Made by a program: the position numbers and the translations under genes | The notes under the pieces: generated by a model | What the model was told of the DNA's origin: nothing | The model's database searches: none | What the model saw: the letters and a program-made list of their open reading frames with translations, nothing else | Shown here: positions 42,036 through 52,580 of the stretch, one piece after another | Numbering within the stretch: position 1 is the first letter of the stretch | How the letters are laid out: every line of letters begins with the position of its first letter | NCBI GenBank assembly: GCA_033064195.1 | Contig: JARBJD010000006.1 | Location: forward strand, 682,001-746,000 | Reading direction: 5' to 3' | Source: Blattamonas nauphoetae | Lineage: Eukaryota > Preaxostyla > Oxymonadida | DNA length: 64,000 bases

Positions 42036-44518
42036 TCATCTCAGTCGTAGGACAAGATGGAGTGTCGCTTCCTTCTGAATGTTGTAGTCTCGAAGAGTTT
42101 GATGATTCTGCAGTTGTTTACCAGCGAACATCATGCGTTGGTGATCTGCTGGATGGTCGATTTTATCTTCAACCTGTTTCTTCACGTAATAAATCGTGTC
42201 CCCAGGACTCACTTCACAGGTGATCGTCCTGCCTATCAGAGTCGTGACAAAGATCTGGAAACTTTTTTCGTATGGTGGACAATAGTCGAGGATAAGAAGC
42301 GAGAAAGGTTGGATGTTTTGTTCTTTCCATGATTTTTCGAGGTCAAGTTGTCGATGATCTTCTGTTTCAAGGGTGTATGGTGTGGAAGGACTGAAAAAGA
42401 AAGGATGGACTTGCTCCATGATGACTGAGAGAGGGTCACTGCCAAGAAAATACGTATCAATGGGAACAATATCGTTGTGATAAAGCACAAGAAAAAGCGG
42501 ATTCCCGATGACTTCCGGAAACGCTGTGATAGTACCCGGACAAACCCGTTAGAGCGGATAAACCCGTTAACCCTTCCAAAGGGACGAAACAGTCTCCCCT
42601 CTTCATCTTAATTCTCCTTCCACTTCACATTCATGCATTTCCTCATTTTTTTTAAAACTAGAGTTCTTCATGAAAGAATGATTGTGAAATGCAAAGCGAA
42701 AAGTGAACGTTGTTTTTTGAACGAAGTTGAACAAATCTATTTCCGAGAACTAGAGGGATCATGTGTTGCGAGTCGAGCTTTTCATGGTCAGAATAACTTG
42801 CGCTGTGTCGTCGTTGACATTTCATCCATTTGAATAGACCCATTGTCTTTGATCCAATCTCTGAAAGAGTCACAATTCCTTCCAGAATTCTCACTAGGGT
42901 TTTCTTACAGGTACAACTGATGAGTCGTGTGAAAGAGATGATATATGTGAAATGGGGGATGTTTTAACGGGTTTATCGGAGTTAACGGGTTTATCCGACC
43001 ACTATGAGTTCAGTGTCGGGTGTGATTTCTTCTTCACCCAAAGTTTTCTTTGCGTCCAAGAACCGACGACCAACAGCAAAATGTTGCCCCAAATGAGAAA
43101 TGTTCGCCAGATCTCCGATCAAGAAAGAAGGATGAAAAGGAACAGTGGTCTTTTCAAAAGTGAAATGTGGGCTGTACGAAGACTTTGTCCACCGGAAGAC
43201 TGTCACCGTTAAGGGAGTGGCGGCGATAAGATGAAGATAGTTTGAGGCAAGTGACCACTTTTCCTCTTCTGACTCGAATCGAAAGTGGGTGAGGTCGTCG
43301 ATTCGTTTTGTCAGTCTCTGATTGAGTGTGCCTCTCATTATAGACAAAGGCGTCGCTGGTCCCAGCATTCTCTCGAAAAGGCATCCGTCAACAAGTTGAG
43401 AGGATTGGATCCGAAGGGAGGGGTCCTTGAGTTGAGAGGAGCGAAAAGGAGATAATTAATGAGGGGATAAGAAAAATGAAGAAGAAAACGTGATGGAGGA
43501 CGAATAATGATGAAAAAAGTGAGCAGACTGTGTCTAAAAGTCGGATCAGGACATCACGAATCTCAACTGGAATTGTCGAGGCTACTTTCGATCCTGTGAA
43601 GCAACTGATTTCACGAATCATCTTTGGTAGCGATGATCCCACAAACAGAGGACGACCTGTCACCATTCGATGCAGAATAACACCAACAGACCACATGTCA
43701 CTTTGAGGCGTTCCACGCATTTTATCGTCATCCAGTCGTTCTGGCGAGTTGTATTCGTATGTCCCGATCTCCCCTGCGGAATGTGATAACATCACTCCTT
43801 CCTCATCCGCTGCCCCCAAATCACCTGAGACGCCAGAAGGCGAATTAGGGAAAAGTTACAATGAAGGCAATAGGAAATTACAAAATGAAAATGAAGAATA
43901 AAACAAACACAAAATCGCTCGATTGTCAACTGACAGAAGAACATTCTCCGGTTTCAGGTCGCCATGCGCGGTTGGGCCAGACGGATGAGTGTGCATGAAC
44001 TTCAGCCCTTCCACAATGTCATTGCAGATCAACACCACAACCTGAACATCATCACATTCACACAAAGAGATAACGAAGGGTGTGGAAGAGAAAATGAGGA
44101 AGAGGAGAGGAACAAACATCAAGAGGGATTCGCTCCCCTCGTTCTTCATATTCGCAAATCAAGTCCTTCAAATTCCGACTTCCGAGTTCCATGATGATTC
44201 CATGCCATGCCTCGGTTTCAATTGAATCATGAAAACCAACAATTCGAGGGTGAGAGAATCGCTTCATTTGTTCCACTTCACGACGAGCTCGCTTCTTGTC
44301 TATTTCCGTAATTGTCGGCAGAATTTTCAGAGCAAACTCCTTTTTGGTCTCCTGGTGTCGAATGTGAAGGACTCGACCAAATGCTCCCTCACTGATGGGC
44401 CGAACAAGTTCATCTGAACGAGATTGAGAAACAACCACAATGTGATCGACACAGAAATGATGACAAAAAGGAAGTGAACACAGTTTACTGGAATGAAAGA
44501 TTCATCGGTTGTTTCCAT
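42036..44518 (-). CDS. Protein kinase fused to ubiquitin-like domains (K3), interrupted by a MITE
   Basis: Exons (minus): 44518-44482 ([12 protein letters not shown]), 44413-44119, 44041-43909, 43824-43529, and 43425 to 42036 with a MITE at 42530-43004. Kinase marks are [77 protein letters not shown] and [14 protein letters not shown]. The same frame runs on into at least two ubiquitin-like folds. The last is the clearest: [48 protein letters not shown]. An earlier one has [14 protein letters not shown] replaces HRD. A kinase-Ubl chain suggests a proteasome- or ubiquitin-linked signalling role (inference). The MITE falls between Ubl units; one TGA copy removed gives the in-frame join [11 protein letters not shown]. 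Confidence 0.8.
42530..43004. mobile_element. 475-bp MITE in the kinase-Ubl gene
   Basis: Flanked by TGA direct repeats (42527-42529 and 43005-43007). The inverted arms start TAGTACCCGGACAAACCCG at left and TAGTGGTCGGATAAACCCG (complement) at right. Each arm carries two copies of a GGATAAACCCGTTAA unit. The interior is AT-rich and non-coding. A three-base T-N-A duplication and TAG tips are shared with the MITEs at 48296 and 51625. Confidence 0.8.
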
Positions 44519-44773
44519 CCAAATGTGATAAAGATCAGACCATCAGCATTTTTTGCGATTCGGTGAATGGTCTCGCCTTCTAAATGAGATGGAGGACGTG
44601 CGATGGACAATAAAACGAGGTATTCCAGTACTTATCGGACTGTACACTCTCCTTGCACGATGCTGTTTCCTCTTCTGAGAGTGACAAACATTGAAAGAGA
44701 GGTGACAGAGCAGACAGCTCTCGATTGGACGAAACACATTTTTGTCGACTTGATGAACGAGATTGCTTGAGAG
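44519..44773 (+). other. Possible 5' exon area of the coiled-coil fragment
   Basis: It reads VTNIEREVTEQTALDWTKH before an in-frame TGA at about 44770, immediately ahead of the coiled-coil frame at 44774. It may be an exon or decayed coding sequence. Confidence 0.3.
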
Positions 44774-45417
44774 ATGAAAGATGAGGAGATTGAGGAGATC
44801 AAAACCGGGTTCATGCACAACCTGCAGAAGAAGGCGGAAGATCTCAGGCAGGAAACCCGGCAACTCCAACACGAAGTGGAGACAGGGAAACTGACGGAAG
44901 ATCTGAAGCGATTTGGAGTGGCTGCAAATGTTGCGAAGAGAGAAGTACAATCGTTGGACAATTTTGGGAAATTGGAAAATGCCGGAAAAAAGACAAACAA
45001 AATACGAACCTTTCCTCCAGCCCCAAATCATGTCATGTCACAGTACGACCCTTCCATTCGTCGTGATGTTGAGAGTTCTCTGTGAGAACGACAGACCATC
45101 AGCTGTTGATCCCACGCCGGAATACGTGTTGGACTGTCAATCCTACCGACTCGGTCCCTCAATCAGATGTTTTTTGGATAGAGCGTGCTGATGACGAGAT
45201 GGAGAAGAACGAGGCAGATGGGAGTACTCCGTTTTGTGGAAGGAAGTTGCTGTTGAGAGTTGACATCAATCGGCGTAAGAACGCGCAAGGGATCAACAAA
45301 GTTTCCAAATTATCAAAATTGTCCAACAACTGTACAGGAGTGGCTGGTGATGGCTTGAAAAGGAAGAGACGGAAGTGTGAAGTCCTCAAGTTGGAGGATC
45401 ACTGTCCCATTCAGTGA
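44774..45417 (+). pseudogene. Coiled-coil protein fragment
   Basis: The frame 44774-45085 reads MKDEEIEEIKTGFMHNLQKK and continues with heptad-like residues (EDLRQETRQLQHEVETGKL). Other short frames follow to 45417 (NAQGINKVSKLSKLSNN) with no clean splice sites. The preceding sequence meets an in-frame stop. A coiled coil with an Arg/Lys-rich tail fits a cytoskeletal or nucleoporin-like fragment, but nothing decisive is seen. Probably decayed. Confidence 0.4.
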
Positions 45418-45909
45418 AAGTGTCGGATGCAAAGAGATCAGCGCGTTCACTGGTCCCGAAATAGAATGTATCCCACCAGGAATGTTGAGATCTGAGACAG
45501 AAAGGAGGACGTCTTTGATGCTGATACTCCATTTTCCTCAGCGACGATCACAAGTGATTCCGAGAGACGGCAGAGGCCGCATGTAAGCAGGGGACATCGT
45601 GGGAAGATGGGAGCAGGGGAGGTCGAGGGGAGAGGGGAACAGGGGACGTCGAGGGGAGATGGGAGCAGGGGACGTCGAGTGAGGGGGTTGGGAAGCGTGG
45701 TGCCAGAATAAATTGTGATGTGAATGCCTTCGTGATCTTCAGAGAACGAAAAATGAGAATGGGGTATTTGTTGAGGAGACTGGCGAGAGAATCCCAATCG
45801 GTCCGGAAAGAATGAAGCGATGTCAGAGTCGACAAGAATCACAAGTAAAGTGTGTGTTGTTCAAAAGAAGTCAGAAACAGTGCGATATGTTCGCTGGTTC
45901 GATTCCATT
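45418..45909. repeat. Decayed unit downstream of H3 copy 2, repeated elsewhere
   Basis: The segment shares sequence with 50.8-51.1 kb (GGGGGTTGGGAAGC, GTGATCTTCAGAGAACGA) and with 49.2-49.35 and 52.28-52.37 kb (GATGCCAGAGT..ACAAAGATC type matches). It is an old multi-copy sequence, possibly an eroded gene 3' of the H3 genes. No intact frame is seen. Confidence 0.5.
45590..45685. repeat. Short G-rich tandem repeat
   Basis: About three to four imperfect units of the type AGCAGGGGACGTCGAGGGGA, roughly 27 bp each. The related single unit at 50.88 kb is not amplified. Confidence 0.6.
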
Positions 45910-46983
45910 TCATCCACGTCGCGGGAGGTTCATGCACAGCAGGTTGTTCCATCTGATCGATTGTTCAACAAGCCATCCTCCAAAAAAGGTGTTTTTGTCG
46001 TTTTGCAGCTTTTCCTCAATCACATCTTCGATCCCTTCCATTTTCAACATTATATGCACATCCTTCCATATCTGTCGCTCTTCTACCCGTGCGTCGTTCC
46101 ATTCCAGTTGGGCATCGACCATTTCATCCAGAAAAAGCCAGATTGAGCGATCGTTTTCAAAGAATGTCAGACAGCTTGGAACTGAGAGAAAGACTGGCCT
46201 ATTCAGGACGAAATCCATTGTCCATTGATGGCTTGGAGATATTTCGAGGACTCCTGCAAGGAGTGCCAGAAAATACATGCATAACACTCCATCGACGATC
46301 GAGAAGCGGTTCACACACAAATGGCAAATGTACTTCCCGGAAGGTGTGAGAACTTGTTGAAAAACTGTCTCGTGAACAGCTTGTTCTTCATTACCATCTT
46401 CAATTTCGAGTTGTGTGAGACAATCTGGAGTTGTGAGCCGGAGAGAACGAGTGATGCTTGAAAGGAGATTAGTGTGGATATCGACTGCTTCTGAGAATGA
46501 ATGAGATTGTGGATTGAGGGCGGTGATGAGTTGAGGGAAAAGATCAGCTCTGACGAGGGCAAGTCGAACTTGGGGTGAACACCAATAGATCAGTTGGTTG
46601 AGTATCTCCATTGCTGCGGTGGTGATGATCTGACTGGGTGAGGAAACAAGAACAACAATGCACCGCACGAAGTCTGACACGGATTCATCAGAGGATGATG
46701 CAAGGGTACTGAGAAAAGCATCGGCAGATTGTCGACCTTTCGGTTTCACAAATTCGAGAAACTTGATGGCTTTCGCTTCCAAAGAGGCATCAAGTGCAGG
46801 CTGAAACTTCAAAGTCACCACTAGAGATCGAAAGACAACAGCTATTTCCTGCTCAGATTCAAGTCGACATTCATCCCAATTCAGGAAAGCAGAGCAGTCC
46901 ATAGAAAAATCCGAATGAAGGGAGGACAAATCGGAGCGTCCTGTACTTGAGGAGGTGTCATTTTTATCGGTAATTGTTGTCAT
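45910..46983 (-). CDS. H3 family HEAT-like protein, copy 2
   Basis: Single exon of about 357 residues when started at the ATG at 46983 (MTTITDKNDTSSSTG), which aligns with the start of copy 3. The frame is open further upstream, but that part is not shared. Blocks are DCSAFLNWDECRLE, FQPALDASLEAKAIKFLE, ADAFLSTLASSSDESV, ITALNPQSHSF, TMDFVLNRPVFLSVPSCLTF and the ending SIRWNNLLCMNLPRRG. Copies 2 and 3 are more alike than either is to copy 1. All-helical scaffold; function unknown. Confidence 0.7.
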   Translation of the reverse strand: MTTITDKNDTSSSTGRSDLSSLHSDFSMDCSAFLNWDECRLESEQEIAVVFRSLVVTLKFQPALDASLEAKAIKFLEFVKPKGRQSADAFLSTLASSSDESVSDFVRCIVVLVSSPSQIITTAAMEILNQLIYWCSPQVRLALVRADLFPQLITALNPQSHSFSEAVDIHTNLLSSITRSLRLTTPDCLTQLEIEDGNEEQAVHETVFQQVLTPSGKYICHLCVNRFSIVDGVLCMYFLALLAGVLEISPSHQWTMDFVLNRPVFLSVPSCLTFFENDRSIWLFLDEMVDAQLEWNDARVEERQIWKDVHIMLKMEGIEDVIEEKLQNDKNTFFGGWLVEQSIRWNNLLCMNLPRRG

Positions 46984-47489
46984 TCTGGATGAGTATGTGA
47001 AAACAGCTCGGTATGGGTCACAACAAAGCCAGAAACAACAAGAGTGAAATGAGAGATTCAACCAAAAACAAGAACACAAATTAATTGACGAAGAACAACG
47101 AAGACTCAGACGATTCATGAATGAAGAGGGAGCGTTGGAACGTGAAGGAAAGAACGACTGGATTAGAACGTCGAAGAACAACGAATGAACGAGTGTGGCA
47201 GACAGGAATACAGAAGAAGAGATGGATGCGAATATGGTTGTGGTTCAGCATGTGTTTTCGTCCATCCTTGTAAATCCTTCCCTTCCATCGTTCTTTTGTG
47301 AAGTCAGTTTTCGAGTGATAAGTAAGGTGCAGAATGAGCCAGAGTGTGTACAGCAAGCAGAAAAGAGAGATGAGTCGGTCGAAGTTGGAGGGTGTCATCC
47401 TGGAAAGCTGAATAGTAAATATGGACATCAGACAGAGGAGCTAGCCACTCTTCACTGCCACTCCCTTCGCCCCCAGCTGTGGTCAAGGA
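46984..47489. other. Spacer upstream of H3 copy 2
   Basis: It holds the promoter region of the H3 copy-2 gene. Open frames here are short on both strands and carry no domains. Confidence 0.35.
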
Positions 47490-49330
47490 TTAATAAAGAT
47501 GGCGTGGATTGATTGTGGAGGTTGGAGTCGAGGCGAGTATTGCGTGCACTTCGAATGAACAACCGCCAGTACGTGCCACAACGAGTGCGGTGAGGGGAGA
47601 GGCAGATGGTAGTGGGATGGTGTGTGTGGAGCAGGGATTGAGAACGGCCATGGACTGGGCGACGACAGCATCCGATTCTTCTGAATCGGCTTCGGAAGTG
47701 TCAGCTGATGAGCGAGGGAGATTCAGAATGCGTCGAAGGAGACGAAGTGGTTTAGGGGTTTGACGGGGACATTCGCGTTTCCAGGCCATCTCATCCCTTT
47801 CCATCACCTTTGTCACCAGCACGTTGTGCTGGTTTGCTGTCTCAGATTCTTCGAAGCTGCCAGTGGTCGCAAAGAAGAGAGAGATCGATACTGTCGAATC
47901 AGTCATTTTCAAAATCAACAATCGCAACACAAAAGAGGCCAGTCGAGAATGTCCAAACAAACACGACAACTCGATCGTTTGTTGCTCCGTCGTTGCATCT
48001 TCCGAGTTCAATCAGTGGCAGATGCAACCCTCCTTCAAGCTCGGCATGCAAAGCGACTTTCCATCGTTCCATCAAATCGAGTCGCTGATGGCTGCCTTCG
48101 TCATCAACAAAGTGTGCGTTTGCTTTGTGAGCGATACTGCACATCGTGTCCCCCAAACAGCATGTGAGTGTGCTGCTTCTTCAAGGCTCATTTTCTGGAC
48201 ACTTTCAGAGTCTTCACTTTCAGTCCCTGTGTCTGACTTGGCTGTGAGGGAGATGAGAGGAGACACAGTTCGAGAAAGGGACAATTTGGGGATAATAGAT
48301 GTGTCATTAACCCGATTCTGTCAACAACCCGGAACATGGGGTTGAAACAAACCATATTGGTCAAACTAAGAAAAAAATAAAATTTTAAAATTTTCTCTCT
48401 TGGCGAATCGGAGAAAACCTCAAAAAACCTCGTTTAAGGCCCTTTTGGTAGTGTGTCCAAATCATATCTCCACAACCTGTGGACCAATTTTGATGAAATT
48501 TTCCACAGAAACGTTTTTTTCGAGAAAAGAATTTTTTGCAAAAATTTTGAAAAAAAAATGTTGGGTATTTGGAAAGTTGCGAAAAAACGTTATTTTTCTC
48601 GACAAAAAATTTTTTGGGAAAAAAATTTTTCTTTTTTTTGTGAGTCTTTTTTCGATATATTTACGATAAAAACGCTTTTTATTTGGTTTAAAACGGATAT
48701 CTGGTTGTGGAGATCTGAGCTGAAAAAGTTTGAAAAATGTGTGTGTTCCTGCTGTATACAGTGTTTTGAGGTTTTCTCCGATTCGCCTCGATAGAAAATT
48801 CTCAAATTTTATTTTTTTCTTAGTTTGACCAAAACGGTTCATTTCAACCCCAGGTTCCGGGTTGTTGACACGGACCGGGTTAATGACATATCTATAAATC
48901 AGGAATGGGGTAGAATCGGACTGCACCGAGAGAGGTTGTGTTTGAGGTTTATCAGCACTTCTCCACTCGAAAAAGAGTCCACAGTGTCGTTCCGAAGAGT
49001 CGATAACGATGGTTGATGTGTGATTGATTCTGCGGTGCCATCTCATGATTGGGGTGAACCAACAAGAGAAGACCATTTGAGAGAACAATCACCAAACAAT
49101 CACGAGACACAAACTCCCACCAATCGCCACCATCCATCCATCGACGCATTGCCTTCCAGAAACGAGCAGTGCGAGAGTTGTCACGAAGGTGATGATGGTG
49201 ACGACCATCGAGTGAGAATGGCGAGAGAGAATTCGAATTGTTCCGGCAAACCGTGAGGTGACGCCAGAGTCCACAAAGATCACACAAAAACAGTGTTTGT
49301 TGTCCAAAATACGTCAAAAACACTTCGAAA
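47490..49330 (-). pseudogene. Unrecognised host coding region interrupted by a MITE
   Basis: On the minus strand a frame reads FVDSGVTSRFAGTIRILS from about 49290, meets a stop, and continues in the same frame as IDSSERHCGLFFEWRSADKP up to the MITE at 48894. Beyond the MITE (48295) the frame resumes in phase (FLI-IPKLSLSRTVSPLIS, SESVQKMSLEEAAHSHAVWG). Further frames between 47490 and 48156 (RWKVALHAELEGGLHLPLIE, SADTSEADSEESDAVVAQSM) may be later exons. The in-frame stops and frame switches suggest decay. No family is recognised. The 5' end overlaps the repeated unit also found at 45.8 and 52.3 kb. Confidence 0.4.
48296..48894. mobile_element. 599-bp MITE A with long inverted arms
   Basis: TAA direct repeats (48293-48295 and 48895-48897) flank inverted arms over 130 bp long. 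The tips TAGATGTGTCATTAACCCG and TAGATATGTCATTAACCCG (complement) lead into ACAACCCGGAACMTGGGGTT and a shared inner GGTCAAACTAAG tract. The centre is T-rich with no coding content. It is a sister of MITE B: interior matches include ATTTTGATGAAATTTTCCAC. Confidence 0.85.
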
Positions 49331-49353
49331 GAGTCGCAGGTTCTTGTCTGTTT

Positions 49354-50427
49354 CTATTCCCGTTTCGGAAGGTTCATGCCAAGCAGGTTGTTCCATTCAA
49401 TCGATTCGTCAACAATCCATCCTCCTTCGTTTCCATTTTTGTCGTTTCGCAGCTTTTCTTTAATCACATCTTCGAATCCCTCCATTCTCAACATTTTATG
49501 CACTGTCTTCCACATATGTCGCTGATCTCCCCATTTTTGGTTATAGTCCCGCTGGGCATTGATCATGAAATACAGAAAACAGAAGATTGAGTGTTCGTTT
49601 TCGAAGAATGTGAGACAACTCGTGATCATGAGAAGGACTGGCATATTCAGTACAAAATCCATTGCCGGTAGGTAGTACGGACATATTGCGAGGATTCGGG
49701 AGAGGATTCGCAGAAAATTCTCGGATTGGTCACCATTGACGATCGAATAGCGGTTGACGCACAAATGCCAAATATACTTCTCGGAAGGAATGAGAACTTG
49801 CTTCAGAACCGTCTTGTGAACAGCTTGTAGTTCAGTCCCATCTTTAATTCTGAGTTCTCTGAGACCATCCGGAGTTGCGAGGTAGAGAGAATGGGTGATG
49901 CTGTGCATCAGATAGGTGTGGATATTGACAGCTTCGATGAACGAAAGTGACAGTGGATTGAGAGAGATGATGAGTTCAGGGATCAGATCAGCTTTGACGA
50001 GGGCAAGTCGGATTTTAACTGAACACCAATCGATTAGTGTGTAGAGCAGATCCATTGCTGCTGCGGTGATAGCCTGACTGGCAGAAGAAATAAGAACAGC
50101 AATGCACCGCACGAAGTCTGGCATGGATTCATCAGAGGATGATGCAAGGGTGCCGAGAAAAGCATCGGCTGGTTGCCTACCCTTCTGTGTCACAGATTTG
50201 AGAAACTTGATGGCTTTCGCTTCCAGAGAGGCATCAAGAGCTGGCTGGAACTTCAATGTTGCCACTAGAGACCGAAAGACAACGATCATTTCGTGAATTG
50301 ATTCTAGTTTTTCTTCGTGCAAATTCAGGAAAGCAGAGCAATCCATCGAAAATTCCGAATGAAAGGAGGACAAATCAGATCGAGTTGTATTTGAGGAGCT
50401 GTCTGTTTCCTTGTCAATCACTGTCAT
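49354..50427 (-). CDS. H3 family HEAT-like protein, copy 3
   Basis: Single exon of about 357 residues from the ATG at 50427 (MTVIDKETDSSSNTTRSD). The marks are those of copy 2: DCSAFLNLHEEKLES, FQPALDASLEAKAIKFL, ADAFLGTLASSSDESMPDFV, ISLNPLSLSFIEAVNIHT, AMDFVLNMPVLLMI and an end in SIEWNNLLGMNLPKRE. About two thirds of positions look identical to copy 2, so this is a recent duplication in the same orientation 3.4 kb away. Function unknown. Confidence 0.7.
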   Translation of the reverse strand: MTVIDKETDSSSNTTRSDLSSFHSEFSMDCSAFLNLHEEKLESIHEMIVVFRSLVATLKFQPALDASLEAKAIKFLKSVTQKGRQPADAFLGTLASSSDESMPDFVRCIAVLISSASQAITAAAMDLLYTLIDWCSVKIRLALVKADLIPELIISLNPLSLSFIEAVNIHTYLMHSITHSLYLATPDGLRELRIKDGTELQAVHKTVLKQVLIPSEKYIWHLCVNRYSIVNGDQSENFLRILSRILAICPYYLPAMDFVLNMPVLLMITSCLTFFENEHSIFCFLYFMINAQRDYNQKWGDQRHMWKTVHKMLRMEGFEDVIKEKLRNDKNGNEGGWIVDESIEWNNLLGMNLPKRE

Positions 50428-51624
50428 TTCGACAGTTTCATCATCAAATCGCTTGTTATGGGTGAGAAACAGGAATCGGTGAAAGAAAGAGAGTTTGATG
50501 AAATAGACGTCCAAAGGAAGAATAATAAACAACTAACGAAGACTGACATCAGTTATGAATGAAGAAGTGAAATGGCGAGGAGAATTGAGATGAATACGTC
50601 TGATTTGTTGTTTCTCCTTGACATGTTGATTATTCCCTCGAATTGTTCCTTTCTACAACTCCGGACCAGTGTGACAGTGTGGGGGATACGCAAATCCATT
50701 GCAAGACGAAGGAAGGTAGACAGTCAGCGTTCGCAAGTTCTCATCCCTTCTCCTTCTTCCGAGAAGCCTTCCCGACGCTTCTCTTCCTGTGCATGTGTGT
50801 TCCAACCTCCTCAGCAGCGATCGTAAGCGATTCCAAGAGACGGCAGAGGCCACACAGAAGTCCTCCGTGAGGGAGAAGATGGGTGCAGGGGACATCGAGT
50901 GAGGGGGTTGGGAAGCCTGGTGCCAGGAAAAAATTGTGATGTGGATGGAGAGTTGGAACTGAAGGGAGTCCATCGACAACCTTCTCAGTTGGAGGAGAGG
51001 GTATGATGGAATCTGAGATTGGGCTCTTCATCGCGACCACATTTGAAAGAATCGACGACAGCAGTGGTCATGTGAATGCCTTCACGATCTTCAGAGAACG
51101 AAGAAGGAGGATGTGGCATTTGGGGTGGAAGGTGAGTTTGGTGGCAATGGAGTGAGACTGGCGAGGGAGAAAACAGATCGCTCCGGCAAATGAAACCATG
51201 CAGTCATGGACAAAAGTTGTCGGCAGGAAAAATGACAAACTCTGGTCTGACGATTTGGGAAAGGAGTTCGATGCTGAAACTACACATGTGTGGAGGTGAC
51301 ATGACATCGACACGCATCGAGGTTAGTAGGCTGGTCTACAGTTAGTGGGTGAGAAATACGAACCATTCCACTGTAGACGTTTTTTTACGAATGTTTGCAT
51401 TTTCTTGCGGAGGAGGCTGAGGATCTCGCTAATTTCGGTATCAATGATCTCATCTCATCACCATCTCTCACTGTGTGAAAAATGGTCGATTGTGGTTGAG
51501 CACATATTTTTGTCACTTTTTTTCAGACTCTTCATTCTTCCGTATCTCCATCACGAAACAACTGCTTGCTCTGATTTTCTCGCCACAATGATCTTTGTTG
51601 ATGATGAAGTGTCTGACAATATAA
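50428..51624. other. Spacer with decayed copies of the unit found at 45.4 kb
   Basis: From about 50810 to 51120 the sequence matches 45.54-45.75 kb (CGGCAGAGGCC, GGGGGTTGGGAAGC, CTTCAGAGAACGAAGA). Minus-strand frames such as 51068-51313 (FVHDCMVSFAGAICFL) are similar to the decayed frame at 49.2 kb. No intact gene is seen. Confidence 0.45.
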
Positions 51625-52221
51625 TAGTGGCGTCACCAATACGTTCCATGTCAACAATTCGTGCTTTTTTTCTGGAATGATCACTTTTGGTCAAACTAAG
51701 AAAAAAATAAAATTTTAGAATTTTCTTCCCACTGGATCCCAAAAAATCCTCACAATAGCTCTTTTCAACCACTTTTTTCATGTGTTCTCGTCATAACTTC
51801 ACAACCTGTGAACCGATTTTGATGAAATTTTCCACTGAAACGTTTGTTTGGTGAAATGAACATTTTGAAAAAAAATTGGAAAAAAAATCATGGGTATCTG
51901 GGACGATATGAAAAAAGGCTGTTTTTCGCCCAGAAAAATATCATGGGAAAAAATTTTTTATTTTTTTGAGTGTGTTTTATCGATATGTTTACGAAAATAA
52001 TGCTTTTTCTTCGGTCTCAAACGGATGTCTGGATATGGAAAAATGATCGTCGAAAGTTTGGAAAATGTGTGGCGTTTCGCTGTTTAACGTGTTTTGAGGT
52101 TTTCTCAGGATCCAGTGGGAAGAAAATTCTAAAATTTTATTTTTTTCTTAGTTTGACCAAAAGTGATAATTCCAGAAAAAAGCACGAATTGTTGACATCG
52201 AACGTATTGGTGACACCACTA
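51625..52221. mobile_element. 597-bp MITE B, sister of MITE A
   Basis: Flanked by TAA (51622-51624 and 52222-52224). Tips TAGTGGCGTCACCAATACG and the complement of TAGTGGTGTCACCAATACG lead into arms of over 120 bp including TGTCAACAATTCGTGC and GGTCAAACTAAG. The interior matches MITE A at the CACAACCTGTG..GATTTTGATG stretch. Size, duplication and inner tracts agree with MITE A, while the outer 50 bp of the arms have diverged. Confidence 0.85.
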
Positions 52222-52580
52222 TAAAAACCAAATTTCACCGCTCAGTGTTTCTGGACAGGAAAACCGAAAACTTTTGTCCATGACTGATGAGGTGATGCCA
52301 GAGTTAACAAAGATCGCACGCAATCAGTTGTTGCTGTCCAAAAGAAGCCGGAACCCTGCGTGTTTGAGCATGTTTGAGAATACACTTTGATTGTTTTCTA
52401 TCAATGGAACAGAATGATCTCGACACAATGTCTCCGTTATTTCTCTTGTCGTTCGCCTTTCGATTGGTCATTTTTTTTCGAAAATTGATGAGATTTTTCA
52501 GAGAGCAGTCTTTGCACTTGAATCCCGTTTAGGGGACAGATCATCGGTAAATCATCCACTGTTTTAGCTTCCATGATTTT
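52222..52580. other. Spacer upstream of H1 copy 1
   Basis: It contains a further trace of the repeated unit (52280-52370) and, closer to 52580, the presumed promoter of the H1 gene. No coding sequence is recognised. Confidence 0.4.

Noticed and set aside
48400-48794. Plus- and minus-strand open frames inside MITE A
   Set aside because: They are T/A-rich readings of the inverted arms and the matching frames in MITE B are not conserved as protein.
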